DNA of 12,008 bases. It comes from an uncultured Sphingomonadaceae bacterium (GTDB lineage Bacteria; Pseudomonadota; Alphaproteobacteria; Sphingomonadales; Sphingomonadaceae). Each line of letters begins with the position of its first letter. Position 1 is the stretch's first letter. Of this stretch, positions 1 to 7,509 are shown in pieces. The notes beneath the pieces are model-generated. The model worked only from the letters and a program-made list of their open reading frames with translations. It had not been told where the DNA came from and ran no database searches. The stretch is from assembly GCA_938003725.1 (NCBI GenBank), contig CALKXX010000085.1:1-12008 (forward strand). The letters run 5' to 3'. The position numbers and the translations under genes are program-made.

Positions 1-2609
1 TGCTGCGTACGCGCGTTGAAGAATTAGAAGCTCGTGATGTGCCTGATCCTTCTGAACAATATGTCCCGACAATTGAAACTATTGAAGCGGCACCTTTTGA
101 AACCAAGACTCCGACAAAGACTTCGAGAATAGCCGCCAAAAGTGCGCCAGCACCGGACCGCGCTGTATCACCTGCAGCGGATCTGGCGCCCGATGCCCCG
201 GCTGCATCTGCGCCGGCGGATATACCGCCGATAGACATATCAGAGTCCGCGCCAGAGTTTGATGAAGCGTTGGAAGATGTTCCGCAGCCCAGCGCGGCAA
301 AACGGTTCGAAGAATTAATTGGAGGTAAGCTGCCCATCTGGATCGGCGGAATTGCCCTGGTGTTCGCCGGATTTTTCCTTGTACGCTTTTCGATTGAAGC
401 AGGTCTGTTCGGCCCCACAGCGCGCTGCATAACGGCTGCGCTATTCGGGCTCATTCTCATCGGCCTGGCGGAATTTGGCAGCCGCATACCCCGCTTTGGT
501 CAGATATTCACTGACGATGCCCGTATTGGGCATAGTATAGCGGGCGCAGGCATAGCCGTGCTCTACGCCACGCTTTACATGGCCAGTGAGCTTTATGGAT
601 TGCTAGGGCTTGCCGCGGCACTTGGCGGTGTTATCGCCGTCACCATTTTGGCGTTCGTTCTGTCTCAACGTCACGGCCCGCCCACGGCGATCATGGGATT
701 GCTTGGCGGATTTGCGGCACCCTATGTCGCCGGACTGGGACCGGAATCAGTTGCGCCATTGCTCATCTATCTTGGCGTATTCACCGCCGGCCTGTTCGGT
801 TTGGCGATCCATCGTGGGTGGGCGTGGCTTGCGCTGTTGGCCACGGGCGGCAGTGTGATCTGGAGCACGACATTGCTATTCATGGATATGAGCAGCGACA
901 TTCCTTTTGTCGGCGCATTTGTCGTCCTACTCGCCATTGGCGGCGTATTGACAATGTCGCGGATGGACGAAAGCTACGGTATTCCGAAGGCGGTTATGCG
1001 CACTATTCCATTGGCTGTGGGCCTGTTACAACTTATCATTCTGGCGCCCCTCATCTCGTTTTCCTTGGTCAGTTGGCTTTTCTTTGCCGTGCTGTGCCTG
1101 TTTGCCATCGCGCTCGCGTGGCGTGATGAGAATATGACGCCAGGCGTAGCCAGTGCATTGGGTCTGGCCATAACGATGGTGGCTATCGCATTTGTCGATT
1201 TGGGCGTTGAGGATAACAATCAACCGGACCTTGTCCCGGCCATCGGATTTGCCATATTATTCGGTCTGGCCGGCCATATATTTGCGCTGCGCGAAAAGAG
1301 CGGATGGATGTGGGCGATGACCGGTTTAACGGCGCCTACGGCAATGTTGATCCTGACAGCAACAATCGGGCAGTTTGACTGGAGTGACACTATCTGGGGC
1401 GCGATATGCGCTATCGTCGCATTGACCACGGCGCTCATGGCATGGCGGTTGAGAGATGAAGACACGATATTGGTCATGCCATTCGCCAGCGCAATCACGG
1501 CGATCTTGCTCGCTTGTGCGCTGTGGCTATGGACACCCAGCAATTTCGCGGCAATTGTAGCGGTAGTTATAGCTGCCGGATTGATCACATGGTCACGTTT
1601 CACCAACAGCCGCGCGATCGCAATCGAATCCGGTGTTGCCGTTGGAACCGCCGGATTGCTGATGTTCATATCCGGTCTGCCCTTCCTAGAACTTATGGCA
1701 CGTTCGTTGAGCGGAGAAACTGATTTATATTCCTATCTTCCCCAAATCGGAATTTCAGCCATGGAAATATTGTTGCCAGCCGTGGCAATTTTGGGGCTGA
1801 TCTATATGTTCAGAAATACGTTCGGAAAACGGACTGGGGCGATAGGCTGTATACTTGGTGTAATCGGCATCGGCATGTTCGGATATCTGTTGCTGAAACA
1901 GCCACTATCCATCGGACCGATTGAGCAATTTGTACAATATGGGTTTCTCGAACGCACAATCTTTACACACATGCTCGCCCTAGGCGGCTGGCTATTGTTA
2001 CGCAGCCATTGGCACGATGATGTCGCGACACCGCTAAGAATAGCGGGTTGTGCACTGGCGGGATTGGCACTGTTCCGGTTCCTGTATTTCGATCTGTTTC
2101 TGCTTAGCCCGACAGCCGTGAAACAGGCGCTTGGCCCGGCACCAATCGCGAATTTGGGCACATTGCATTACGCGGCGGCGGCCCTTTGGCTATGGCTTTA
2201 TGCAAGAACCGGAAATATTGAAAAGAAACTACCGACGGCGGTCAAACCATTGGAAGTCGGAAGCTTGCTGGCGGCCATCGCAGCGATGATGGTAACGGTT
2301 CGGCAAGCGGTGCATGGAAGCGACATTGCGACGCCGCCATTTACCTCTACCGAAACCTATCTCTACAGCGCTGCGTTATTGATGCTCGCCATTGCCTGGC
2401 TGGCACGCGGGATACAAACCACCAATGCGTTGCTGCGGATAGCCGGTTTGATCCTGCTCACGCTGGTTACATTCAAAGTATTCCTGATCGATGCTGCACA
2501 GCTTGATGGGATATTACGTATCCTGTCCTTCCTCGGCCTCGGTATCGCTTTGATCGGTATTGGCTGGATTTATGGCAAGGTTATGCGCACCGGCGAAGAG
2601 GTTGCATGA
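1..2609 (+). CDS. DUF2339 family polytopic membrane protein (5'-truncated)
   Basis: This is the C-terminal part of a very large inner-membrane protein of the DUF2339 family, whose function is unknown. The reading frame is open to the left edge (first whole codon at base 3, reading LRTRVEELEARD), so the true start lies upstream; the GTG at 39 is an internal codon. The leading residues look like the end of a short coiled coil. An Ala/Pro/acidic low-complexity linker of about 80 residues follows. After it comes the family signature (RFEELIGGKLPIWIGGIALVFAG in substance, from about base 300), then roughly two dozen hydrophobic segments to the C-terminus with only short polar loops. No enzymatic motif is visible. 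The protein lies 86 bp upstream of cydA on the same strand, but no functional link is evident. The family assignment is firm; the role is not known. Confidence 0.85.
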   Translation, partial: LRTRVEELEARDVPDPSEQYVPTIETIEAAPFETKTPTKTSRIAAKSAPAPDRAVSPAADLAPDAPAASAPADIPPIDISESAPEFDEALEDVPQPSAAKRFEELIGGKLPIWIGGIALVFAGFFLVRFSIEAGLFGPTARCITAALFGLILIGLAEFGSRIPRFGQIFTDDARIGHSIAGAGIAVLYATLYMASELYGLLGLAAALGGVIAVTILAFVLSQRHGPPTAIMGLLGGFAAPYVAGLGPESVAPLLIYLGVFTAGLFGLAIHRGWAWLALLATGGSVIWSTTLLFMDMSSDIPFVGAFVVLLAIGGVLTMSRMDESYGIPKAVMRTIPLAVGLLQLIILAPLISFSLVSWLFFAVLCLFAIALAWRDENMTPGVASALGLAITMVAIAFVDLGVEDNNQPDLVPAIGFAILFGLAGHIFALREKSGWMWAMTGLTAPTAMLILTATIGQFDWSDTIWGAICAIVALTTALMAWRLRDEDTILVMPFASAITAILLACALWLWTPSNFAAIVAVVIAAGLITWSRFTNSRAIAIESGVAVGTAGLLMFISGLPFLELMARSLSGETDLYSYLPQIGISAMEILLPAVAILGLIYMFRNTFGKRTGAIGCILGVIGIGMFGYLLLKQPLSIGPIEQFVQYGFLERTIFTHMLALGGWLLLRSHWHDDVATPLRIAGCALAGLALFRFLYFDLFLLSPTAVKQALGPAPIANLGTLHYAAAALWLWLYARTGNIEKKLPTAVKPLEVGSLLAAIAAMMVTVRQAVHGSDIATPPFTSTETYLYSAALLMLAIAWLARGIQTTNALLRIAGLILLTLVTFKVFLIDAAQLDGILRILSFLGLGIALIGIGWIYGKVMRTGEEVA

Positions 2610-2618
2610 TCTGCAACC
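2600..2618 (+). repeat. Hairpin-forming inverted repeat around the DUF2339 stop codon
   Basis: A perfect 7-bp inverted repeat, GGTTGCA and TGCAACC, flanks a 5-base loop TGATC. The loop contains the TGA stop codon of the DUF2339 gene. No T-run follows on the plus strand (the next bases are GGTAAAG), so it does not look like a classical intrinsic terminator. It could still stabilise the 3' end of the upstream mRNA or cause partial termination before cydA. Confidence 0.5.
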
Positions 2619-2695
2619 GGTAAAGATAGATTGGCACTCAATTCAGGTCAAAAAAAATGCTATGGGGTGTTACCGAAACGTAGAGCAGGTGCCCG

Positions 2696-4135
2696 ATGTT
2701 CGAATCTTTTGATGCAATCTTGTTAGCGCGGATACAGTTCGCGTTCACCATCAGTTTTCACTTCATTTTCCCGGCCTTTTCAATCGGACTAGCCAGCTAT
2801 CTTGCCGTGTTAGAAGGGTTGTGGCTCAAAACCGGCAAGCAGCTATATATGGATTTGTTCAAATATTGGCTGAAGATATTTGCCGTCGCCTTTGCGATGG
2901 GCGTCGTTTCTGGCATCGTCATGTCCTATCAATTCGGAACCAACTGGTCTGTATTCTCTGACAAGGCAGGCCCGGTTATCGGGCCGCTTATGGCCTATGA
3001 AGTGTTGACCGCATTTTTTCTGGAGGCCGGATTTCTAGGCGTCATGCTGTTTGGCATGAACAGAGTAGGCAAAAATTTGCATTTCACGGCCACGGTTATG
3101 GTTGCACTGGGCACATTTATCTCAGCCTTCTGGATTTTGAGCGTCAACAGCTGGATGCAAACACCCGTCGGGCATGAAATTGCCCCCAATGGTCAGTTTG
3201 TCCCCGGTGAAAGTTGGTGGGCAATCGTGTTCAATCCCAGCTTTCCCTATCGGCTTGTCCACACGGTGACCGCCGCTTACCTCACCACCGCATTTGTGGT
3301 TGGCGGCGTGGGCGCGTGGCACTTGTTGAAAGACAAAGCCAATCCCCATGCACGCAAGATGTTTTCGATGGCGATGTGGATGGCAGCATTAGTAGCGCCA
3401 GTGCAGATATTCGCGGGCGACCTGCACGGCCTCAACACGCTGGAGCATCAACCGGTGAAAGTCATGGCCATGGAAGGCCATTATGACAGTCATCCTGATG
3501 GTGCGCCTCTGATCCTGTTCGGTATCCCCAACAGCGCCGAAAAGCGTGTCGATTATGCGATAGAGATTCCAAAGCTATCCTCGCTCATATTGAAGCATGA
3601 CCTGAACGCGCCGCTCGCTGGACTGGATACGATCCCCGACGCAGACGAGCCGCCGGTTGGCATCGTATTCTGGTCATTCCGGATCATGGTCGGGATTGGC
3701 TTTGCGATGCTGGCTATTGGTTTATGGAGCTTGCTCGCGCGGTTCCGCAAGAAGCTATATGATTGGCCATGGCTCCACCGGGCAGCGATAGTGATGGGGC
3801 CCACCGGCTTTGTTGCGGTGATTGCCGGATGGATCACGACCGAAGTCGGCCGACAGCCCTACACCATCTATGGCTTGTTGCGGACGGCGGACAGCGCCTC
3901 TCCATTGGCGGCCCCCGCCGTTGCAGCATCCCTAGTGGCATTTGTCATTGTCTATTTCGCGGTTTTTAGTGTCGGTACATGGTATATATTGCGTATGATG
4001 AAGACTGCACCGCATGCCCATGAAAAAGGGGTAAAGTCGACCGAAACCGGCCCCGTGCGCACAGCAGGCATTACGCCGGGGCTAGCCCAAAAAAATGCGC
4101 CGGCATTTGATGCTGATGAAAAGGGAGAAGCCTAA
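2696..4135 (+). CDS. cydA: Cytochrome bd-type (CIO) quinol oxidase subunit I
   Basis: This is the haem-carrying subunit of cytochrome bd oxidase, which oxidises quinol and reduces oxygen to water in the inner membrane. It has 479 residues. All key residues of E. coli CydA have counterparts: H22 (E. coli H19, high-spin haem ligand), E102 and E110 (E99, E107), H189 (H186), M331 (M393), and E383 followed by GRQPY at 385-389 (E445, GRQPW). The offset changes from +3 to -62 between H189 and M331, so the quinol-binding Q loop is about 65 residues shorter than in E. coli. That short loop is typical of cyanide-insensitive CIO/CioA-type oxidases. A hydrophilic tail of about 40 residues ends the protein. 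The ATG at 2696 has AGCAGG six bases upstream. The stop codon overlaps the cydB start by one base. No cydDC assembly genes are in view. Confidence 0.96.
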   Translation: MFESFDAILLARIQFAFTISFHFIFPAFSIGLASYLAVLEGLWLKTGKQLYMDLFKYWLKIFAVAFAMGVVSGIVMSYQFGTNWSVFSDKAGPVIGPLMAYEVLTAFFLEAGFLGVMLFGMNRVGKNLHFTATVMVALGTFISAFWILSVNSWMQTPVGHEIAPNGQFVPGESWWAIVFNPSFPYRLVHTVTAAYLTTAFVVGGVGAWHLLKDKANPHARKMFSMAMWMAALVAPVQIFAGDLHGLNTLEHQPVKVMAMEGHYDSHPDGAPLILFGIPNSAEKRVDYAIEIPKLSSLILKHDLNAPLAGLDTIPDADEPPVGIVFWSFRIMVGIGFAMLAIGLWSLLARFRKKLYDWPWLHRAAIVMGPTGFVAVIAGWITTEVGRQPYTIYGLLRTADSASPLAAPAVAASLVAFVIVYFAVFSVGTWYILRMMKTAPHAHEKGVKSTETGPVRTAGITPGLAQKNAPAFDADEKGEA

Positions 4136-5130
4136 TGGATCTCACCGTAATCTGGGCTTTCATCATTGCTTTCGCCGTCTTTGCCTATGTGGTGATGGAC
4201 GGATTTGATCTGGGTATCGGAATATTATTCCCAGTTTTCGATGTCGGCGAAGAACGAGATCAAGCGATGAACAGCATCGCGCCGGTATGGGATGGCAATG
4301 AAACTTGGCTGGTGCTGGGCGGTGGCGGATTGCTGGCCGCGTTTCCGCTAGCCTATGCCATCATCCTGCCGGCAACTTATCCGCTGATCATCATCATGTT
4401 GCTTGGCTTGGTCTTTCGCGGTGTCGCCTTCGAATTTCGCTGGCGCGACCCAAATCACCGGCAATTCTGGGATCTGGCGTTTACCGGCGGCTCATTGGCA
4501 GCGGCCTTTGCTCAGGGGATGATACTGGGCGCCATATTGCAAGGCGTGGACGTGATAGACCGCAATTATGCCGGCAGCTGGTTCGACTGGCTCACGCCCT
4601 ATACGTTGTTGACCGGCGCAGGGACCGTTGCCGGATACGCACTGCTGGGCGCGACATGGCTGATTTGGAAAACCGAGGGGACCGCACAGACGCAGGCTTA
4701 CCGGTTGGCTAAGCCTGCTGCGTTGGCAACACTGGCTCTAATGGCAGCGGTTAGCCTGTATACACCCTTTCTGGAGGCGCAATATTATCAACGCTGGTTC
4801 ACTATGCCAAATATGCTGTTCGCCAGTCAGGTGCCGCTGATCACCATCATCTTGAGCTATTTTCTGTTTCGCGCGCTGGTCAAACAACGTGAAGTTTCGC
4901 CCTTCTTTCTATCTCTAGGGCTATTCGCATTGGGTATGGCGGGATTGGGTCTCAGCATGTTCCCATTCATCGTACCGGATCAGATCACAATTTGGGACGC
5001 CGCTGTACCTGAAAAGAGCCAGATATTCATGCTTGTCGGTGTCGTTTTGACCGTTCCATTCATATTGGGATATACCGCGTGGACCTATTGGGTATTCCGC
5101 GGCAAAGTCGGAACGGGTGGATATCATTAA
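4135..5130 (+). CDS. cydB: Cytochrome bd-type (CIO) quinol oxidase subunit II
   Basis: This is the second large membrane subunit of the cytochrome bd oxidase, partner of the upstream CydA. It has 331 residues, within the short range usual for CioB-type proteins. The family motifs are clear: MDGFDLGIG at residues 21-29 in the first membrane span, WDGNETW at 52-58, and the LGLVFRGVAFEFR stretch near residue 100. About eight to nine hydrophobic segments can be counted. The start is fixed by the TAATG overlap with cydA (one shared base) and by the purine-rich AGGGAG at 4122-4127, seven bases before the ATG, which indicates coupled translation in equal amounts. The stop codon in turn shares one base with the ATG of the DUF2474 mini-gene, giving a three-gene cydA-cydB-DUF2474 unit. 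Confidence 0.96.
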   Translation: MDLTVIWAFIIAFAVFAYVVMDGFDLGIGILFPVFDVGEERDQAMNSIAPVWDGNETWLVLGGGGLLAAFPLAYAIILPATYPLIIIMLLGLVFRGVAFEFRWRDPNHRQFWDLAFTGGSLAAAFAQGMILGAILQGVDVIDRNYAGSWFDWLTPYTLLTGAGTVAGYALLGATWLIWKTEGTAQTQAYRLAKPAALATLALMAAVSLYTPFLEAQYYQRWFTMPNMLFASQVPLITIILSYFLFRALVKQREVSPFFLSLGLFALGMAGLGLSMFPFIVPDQITIWDAAVPEKSQIFMLVGVVLTVPFILGYTAWTYWVFRGKVGTGGYH

Positions 5131-5258
5131 TGCCTGACATTCCATCACCCGAAGAAGCACCGCTGTGGAAACGCTTGCTATGGATGGCCGGTATCTGGGC
5201 CGCCAGTGTCGCCGCGCTTGGCCTGGTCGGCTATGGTATTCGCATCTGGATCAAATGA
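5130..5258 (+). CDS. DUF2474 family single-span small protein (cyd operon)
   Basis: This 42-residue ORF starts at an ATG that shares its A with the TAA stop of cydB, and it has GGGTGGA about eight bases upstream. The protein has a short polar N-terminus (MPDIPSPEEAPLWKRL) and one hydrophobic membrane helix at about residues 16-40, rich in Gly, Ala and Trp. It ends in basic residues. Size, position directly after cydB and the WKRLLWMAGIW start of the helix match DUF2474, a family found downstream of CIO-type cydAB. By analogy with CydX, it is inferred to be a small accessory or stabilising subunit of the oxidase. It shares no recognisable sequence with CydX. Its last 28 bases overlap the end of the convergent PLP-enzyme gene. 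Confidence 0.85.
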   Translation: MPDIPSPEEAPLWKRLLWMAGIWAASVAALGLVGYGIRIWIK

Positions 5259-6358
5259 TCCGTCAGCCGGTCCACGTCATCGGGATCATGATAGACCGCA
5301 AAACCAAAGCGGAGCACATCGCCGCGCACATCCGTCACAATATCCTGTTCCGCCAACGCATCGTGTAGCGCGTTTGCACGCGCACCTTGAAACGCCAGAA
5401 AACGTGCATGAGAGCCATCGTCCAATGGATTGAGCAGCGCCATATCCGGAATGGGGTCAGCGCCCAGAAACCGCGCCTGCAAGGCTGCGACATGACCGGA
5501 AAGTCGCGCCGTGGTCAATTTCTCTCGCGCCAGCATGTTCTGCACCGCATTGAACCGGTATAGCCCCGACGGATCAAATGTACTGCCCAGGAAACGGCGT
5601 CCATCCGGAGCATATCCAACCTCTTCCGGCGGCAAGGCCAGATCATCAAACGCGGCATACCAGCCAGTGACCGCGGGGCGCGGCGCGAAACCTGGAGGCG
5701 CATGAAGAAAACAAACCCCTTCCCCGGACATCGCATATTTATAACCGCCCGACAGATAGAATATGCGATTCGATATCTCTGAAAAATCTTGTTCAATCGC
5801 CATGAAGCCATGATAGCCATCGATAACGACCCAAGGCCCCTGGGGCTTGGACAGCCTAGCCAGCTCCTCAATTCCACTTAAAATAGTACCCGAATTGAAC
5901 AGCACATGGCTTGCGAAGATAAGATCATGTTGGCCATCCTTGGCCCGGCCGGCCAATGCCTCTGCGGGCACCGTATCCAAGATGACTTCACCGCTTTCCG
6001 CCCAGCGCGTCATTTGTCGCTGAAAGCTATGAAACTCGCCATCTGTAGCAAGGACCCTAATCGGGCGTTTATCAATCGCCGACAGAAGCCGGACCAGAAA
6101 GTCATGGGTGTTCGACGCGAAGGATAGTGTTGCGGGGTCAGGCAGGTTCAGCTCCTCGGCAATATGGCTCTGTGCCTCTTGCCAGACCGGTCCCATGATC
6201 TTGCCCCATTTATGATCAGCGAGCGATGCCGCATCTTCCCATGCCTGCATCTGTCCATCAAAACTGGCGTCTGGCCAAAGGTGATGACTATGCGCCGCAA
6301 AGTGCAACCGGCCGGGCGCCGCGCCCAGAGATTTTGAAAAGAGATGTTTGTGGCTCAT
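5231..6358 (-). CDS. Class V aminotransferase-fold PLP enzyme, probable kynureninase
   Basis: This 375-residue protein belongs to the PLP-dependent class V aminotransferase/cysteine desulfurase/kynureninase group. The likely Schiff-base lysine is K207 in YLSGGYKYAMSGEG, which resembles the SYKYLNSGPG motif of kynureninases. D180 in VVIDGYHG is the expected Asp that pairs with the PLP ring nitrogen. SNTHD at 82-86 fits the phosphate-binding turn, and GWYAAFD near 232 sits where kynureninases have GWWGH. The N-terminus (LHFAAHSHHLWPD) differs from the usual YLDGNSLG motif, and the protein is shorter than the roughly 410-420 residues of classical KynU. Its gene overlaps the end of kynA by four bases (ATGA), so it is probably translated from the same mRNA. 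That supports kynurenine, or a kynurenine-derived compound, as substrate. The fold is certain; the substrate is inferred from the neighbour. Confidence 0.75.
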   Translation of the reverse strand: MSHKHLFSKSLGAAPGRLHFAAHSHHLWPDASFDGQMQAWEDAASLADHKWGKIMGPVWQEAQSHIAEELNLPDPATLSFASNTHDFLVRLLSAIDKRPIRVLATDGEFHSFQRQMTRWAESGEVILDTVPAEALAGRAKDGQHDLIFASHVLFNSGTILSGIEELARLSKPQGPWVVIDGYHGFMAIEQDFSEISNRIFYLSGGYKYAMSGEGVCFLHAPPGFAPRPAVTGWYAAFDDLALPPEEVGYAPDGRRFLGSTFDPSGLYRFNAVQNMLAREKLTTARLSGHVAALQARFLGADPIPDMALLNPLDDGSHARFLAFQGARANALHDALAEQDIVTDVRGDVLRFGFAVYHDPDDVDRLTDHLIQMRIP

Positions 6359-7152
6359 AACTGCGTGCGAAGCGACCAGAGTTCAGGAAAGGCGCGTTTG
6401 GGCAAGGTAGATTGCAGATAGGGCACTCCAGCGGTGCCGCCCGTCCCCATTTTTCCGCCTATGATACGTTCCACGGTCAAGACATGTTTGTGTCGCCATG
6501 TCGCCATCGCATCATCCAAATCGACCAGCTTTTCCGCCAGCTGGTAAAGTTCCCAATATTTCTCGGTATCGCGATATACGGACAGAAACGCATCCTCGAC
6601 CTCGCTATGCGGTTGATAGGTTGACCCAAAATCTCGCTCCAGCAACGCATCCGGCATCGCAAAACCTTTACGCGCAAGGGCGGCAATCACATCATCCCAT
6701 ACGCTGGGCGCTTCCAAAGCCTCCTGCATCGCCGCCTGCGCCTCGGGCCGGTCGTCCTGATATTTAAGGAAGCTCTTGTCTTTCAGACCTAGCAGATATT
6801 CGACGGTGCGAAACTGATCGGACTGAAAACCGGAACTGGGGCCCAACACTTCACGAAACCGGGTGTAATCGCTGGGCGTCATGGTCGATAGCACGTCCCA
6901 GCTCAGCGTCATCACAGCCTGTATCCGGCTCACCCGCGCTAAGGCTTTATAAGCCGGGACCAGCGCGTCTTGCCTGATCTGACGCTTGGCCAGATGCAAT
7001 TCGCGGATCGTTTGTTTCAGCCATAGTTCCTTGGTCTGGTGGATGATGATGAACAGCATCTCGTCATCATAGTCGGAACGCGGCTTTTGCGCGGACAACA
7101 GCGTATCAAGCGCCAAATAGCGCGCATAAGTCATTTCGGATTTATCGGTCAT
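6355..7152 (-). CDS. kynA: Tryptophan 2,3-dioxygenase
   Basis: This cytosolic haem enzyme opens the indole ring of L-tryptophan with oxygen to give N-formylkynurenine, the first step of the kynurenine pathway. It has 265 residues, slightly shorter than most bacterial homologues. Diagnostic motifs are present: DDEMLFIIIHQTKELWLK, with H38 as counterpart of the active-site His (H55 in Xanthomonas); FREVLGPSSGFQS near residue 100, which binds the substrate carboxylate; and WRHKHVLTVERIIG, with H223 as the proximal haem ligand (H240 in Xanthomonas), followed by the GTGGTAGVPYL loop. The last bases overlap the PLP-enzyme gene by ATGA. No good Shine-Dalgarno sequence precedes the ATG at 7152; a possible promoter close to the start suggests leaderless translation. 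An arylformamidase gene (kynB) is not in this window. Confidence 0.96.
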   Translation of the reverse strand: MTDKSEMTYARYLALDTLLSAQKPRSDYDDEMLFIIIHQTKELWLKQTIRELHLAKRQIRQDALVPAYKALARVSRIQAVMTLSWDVLSTMTPSDYTRFREVLGPSSGFQSDQFRTVEYLLGLKDKSFLKYQDDRPEAQAAMQEALEAPSVWDDVIAALARKGFAMPDALLERDFGSTYQPHSEVEDAFLSVYRDTEKYWELYQLAEKLVDLDDAMATWRHKHVLTVERIIGGKMGTGGTAGVPYLQSTLPKRAFPELWSLRTQL

Positions 7153-7157
7153 GCGCG

Positions 7158-7186
7158 ATAGTAACGCCGGAAACTGTTTATTGAAA
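7158..7186 (-). promoter_or_regulatory. Putative kynA promoter (leaderless start)
   Basis: On the minus strand, TTTCAA (7181-7186) and TACTAT (7158-7163) are separated by exactly 17 bases. They match sigma-70 consensus at 3 of 6 and 4 of 6 positions. Transcription would begin at or next to the A of the kynA ATG at 7152, about six to seven bases after the -10 box. This fits the lack of a ribosome-binding site. Individually the boxes are weak, so the call is tentative. Confidence 0.3.
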
Positions 7187-7202
7187 GAGATGGTATTGCG
7201 AC

Positions 7203-7210
7203 GAAAAAAC
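7203..7210 (-). terminator. T-run directly after tRNA-Gly, possible terminator
   Basis: Read on the minus strand, the encoded CCA end of the tRNA is followed at once by G and six Ts (T-run at 7204-7209). The GC-rich acceptor stem of the tRNA could itself serve as the hairpin, or the run may mark the trailer where 3' processing begins. There is no separate dedicated hairpin. Confidence 0.3.
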
Positions 7211-7285
7211 TGGAGCGGGCGAAGAGATTCGAACTCTCGACCCCAACCTTGGCAAGGTTGTGCTCTACCCCTGAGCTACGCCCGC
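7211..7285 (-). tRNA. tRNA-Gly (anticodon GCC)
   Basis: The minus strand folds into a complete 75-nt cloverleaf. The acceptor stem pairs GCGGGCG (from 7285 downward) with CGCCCGC, followed by discriminator T and an encoded CCA (7211-7213). The D arm contains AGCTCAGGGGTAGAGC. The anticodon stem CAACC/GGTTG closes the loop TTGCCAA with anticodon GCC, opposite bases 7251-7253. The T arm carries the standard GTTCGAATC. It reads glycine codons GGC and GGT. It lies 58 bp upstream of kynA on the same strand and is divergent from the thioredoxin gene. Confidence 0.98.
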
Positions 7286-7509
7286 TCGGGCTTGCTGTGA
7301 CATGGGTGTTGGTCATCAGCAGTCGAGGCGCGCGGTTAGCATGGGTTATATACCCCCGCAAGCCCCATTTTCATTGCTGTACCGTATAAAAGTAAAAATA
7401 TGCTTGGCTTTGCCGCGTCTGTCCCCACATAAAGCCCAGATATTGAACGGAAACAACGATTCTCATTTGGCGATGATCGTTGTAAAAACAGAATGAACAG
7501 GAGCGACCC
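7286..7509. other. Intergenic region between divergent tRNA-Gly and thioredoxin gene
   Basis: This 224-bp stretch separates the minus-strand tRNA from the plus-strand thioredoxin-like gene and must hold both promoters. Towards the tRNA, the minus strand has TTGCGG followed 17 bases later by TAACCG, a poor but possible promoter. Within that spacer, at about 7341-7356, lies a short GGGT-TATAT-ACCC interrupted palindrome. For the plus-strand gene I find only AT-rich stretches (7380-7400) and no convincing -35/-10 pair. No convincing ORF is visible. Confidence 0.4.
7499..7503 (+). promoter_or_regulatory. Shine-Dalgarno AGGAG selecting a TTG start
   Basis: AGGAG lies six bases before the TTG at 7510. 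The frame is closed by a TAA at 7483, and there is no ATG or GTG between that stop and the thioredoxin fold. This site therefore decides the rare TTG start. Confidence 0.75.

Noticed and set aside
1220..1669. 149-codon open frame on the minus strand inside the DUF2339 gene
   Set aside because: It lies wholly opposite a strongly coding membrane protein; its translation is low-complexity Ala/Ile/Asn-rich and shows no family motif. It is a shadow of the biased codon use of the real gene.
7149..7361. 70-codon minus-strand frame across the tRNA
   Set aside because: It reads through the tRNA-Gly cloverleaf, giving a typical spurious translation of a tRNA gene.
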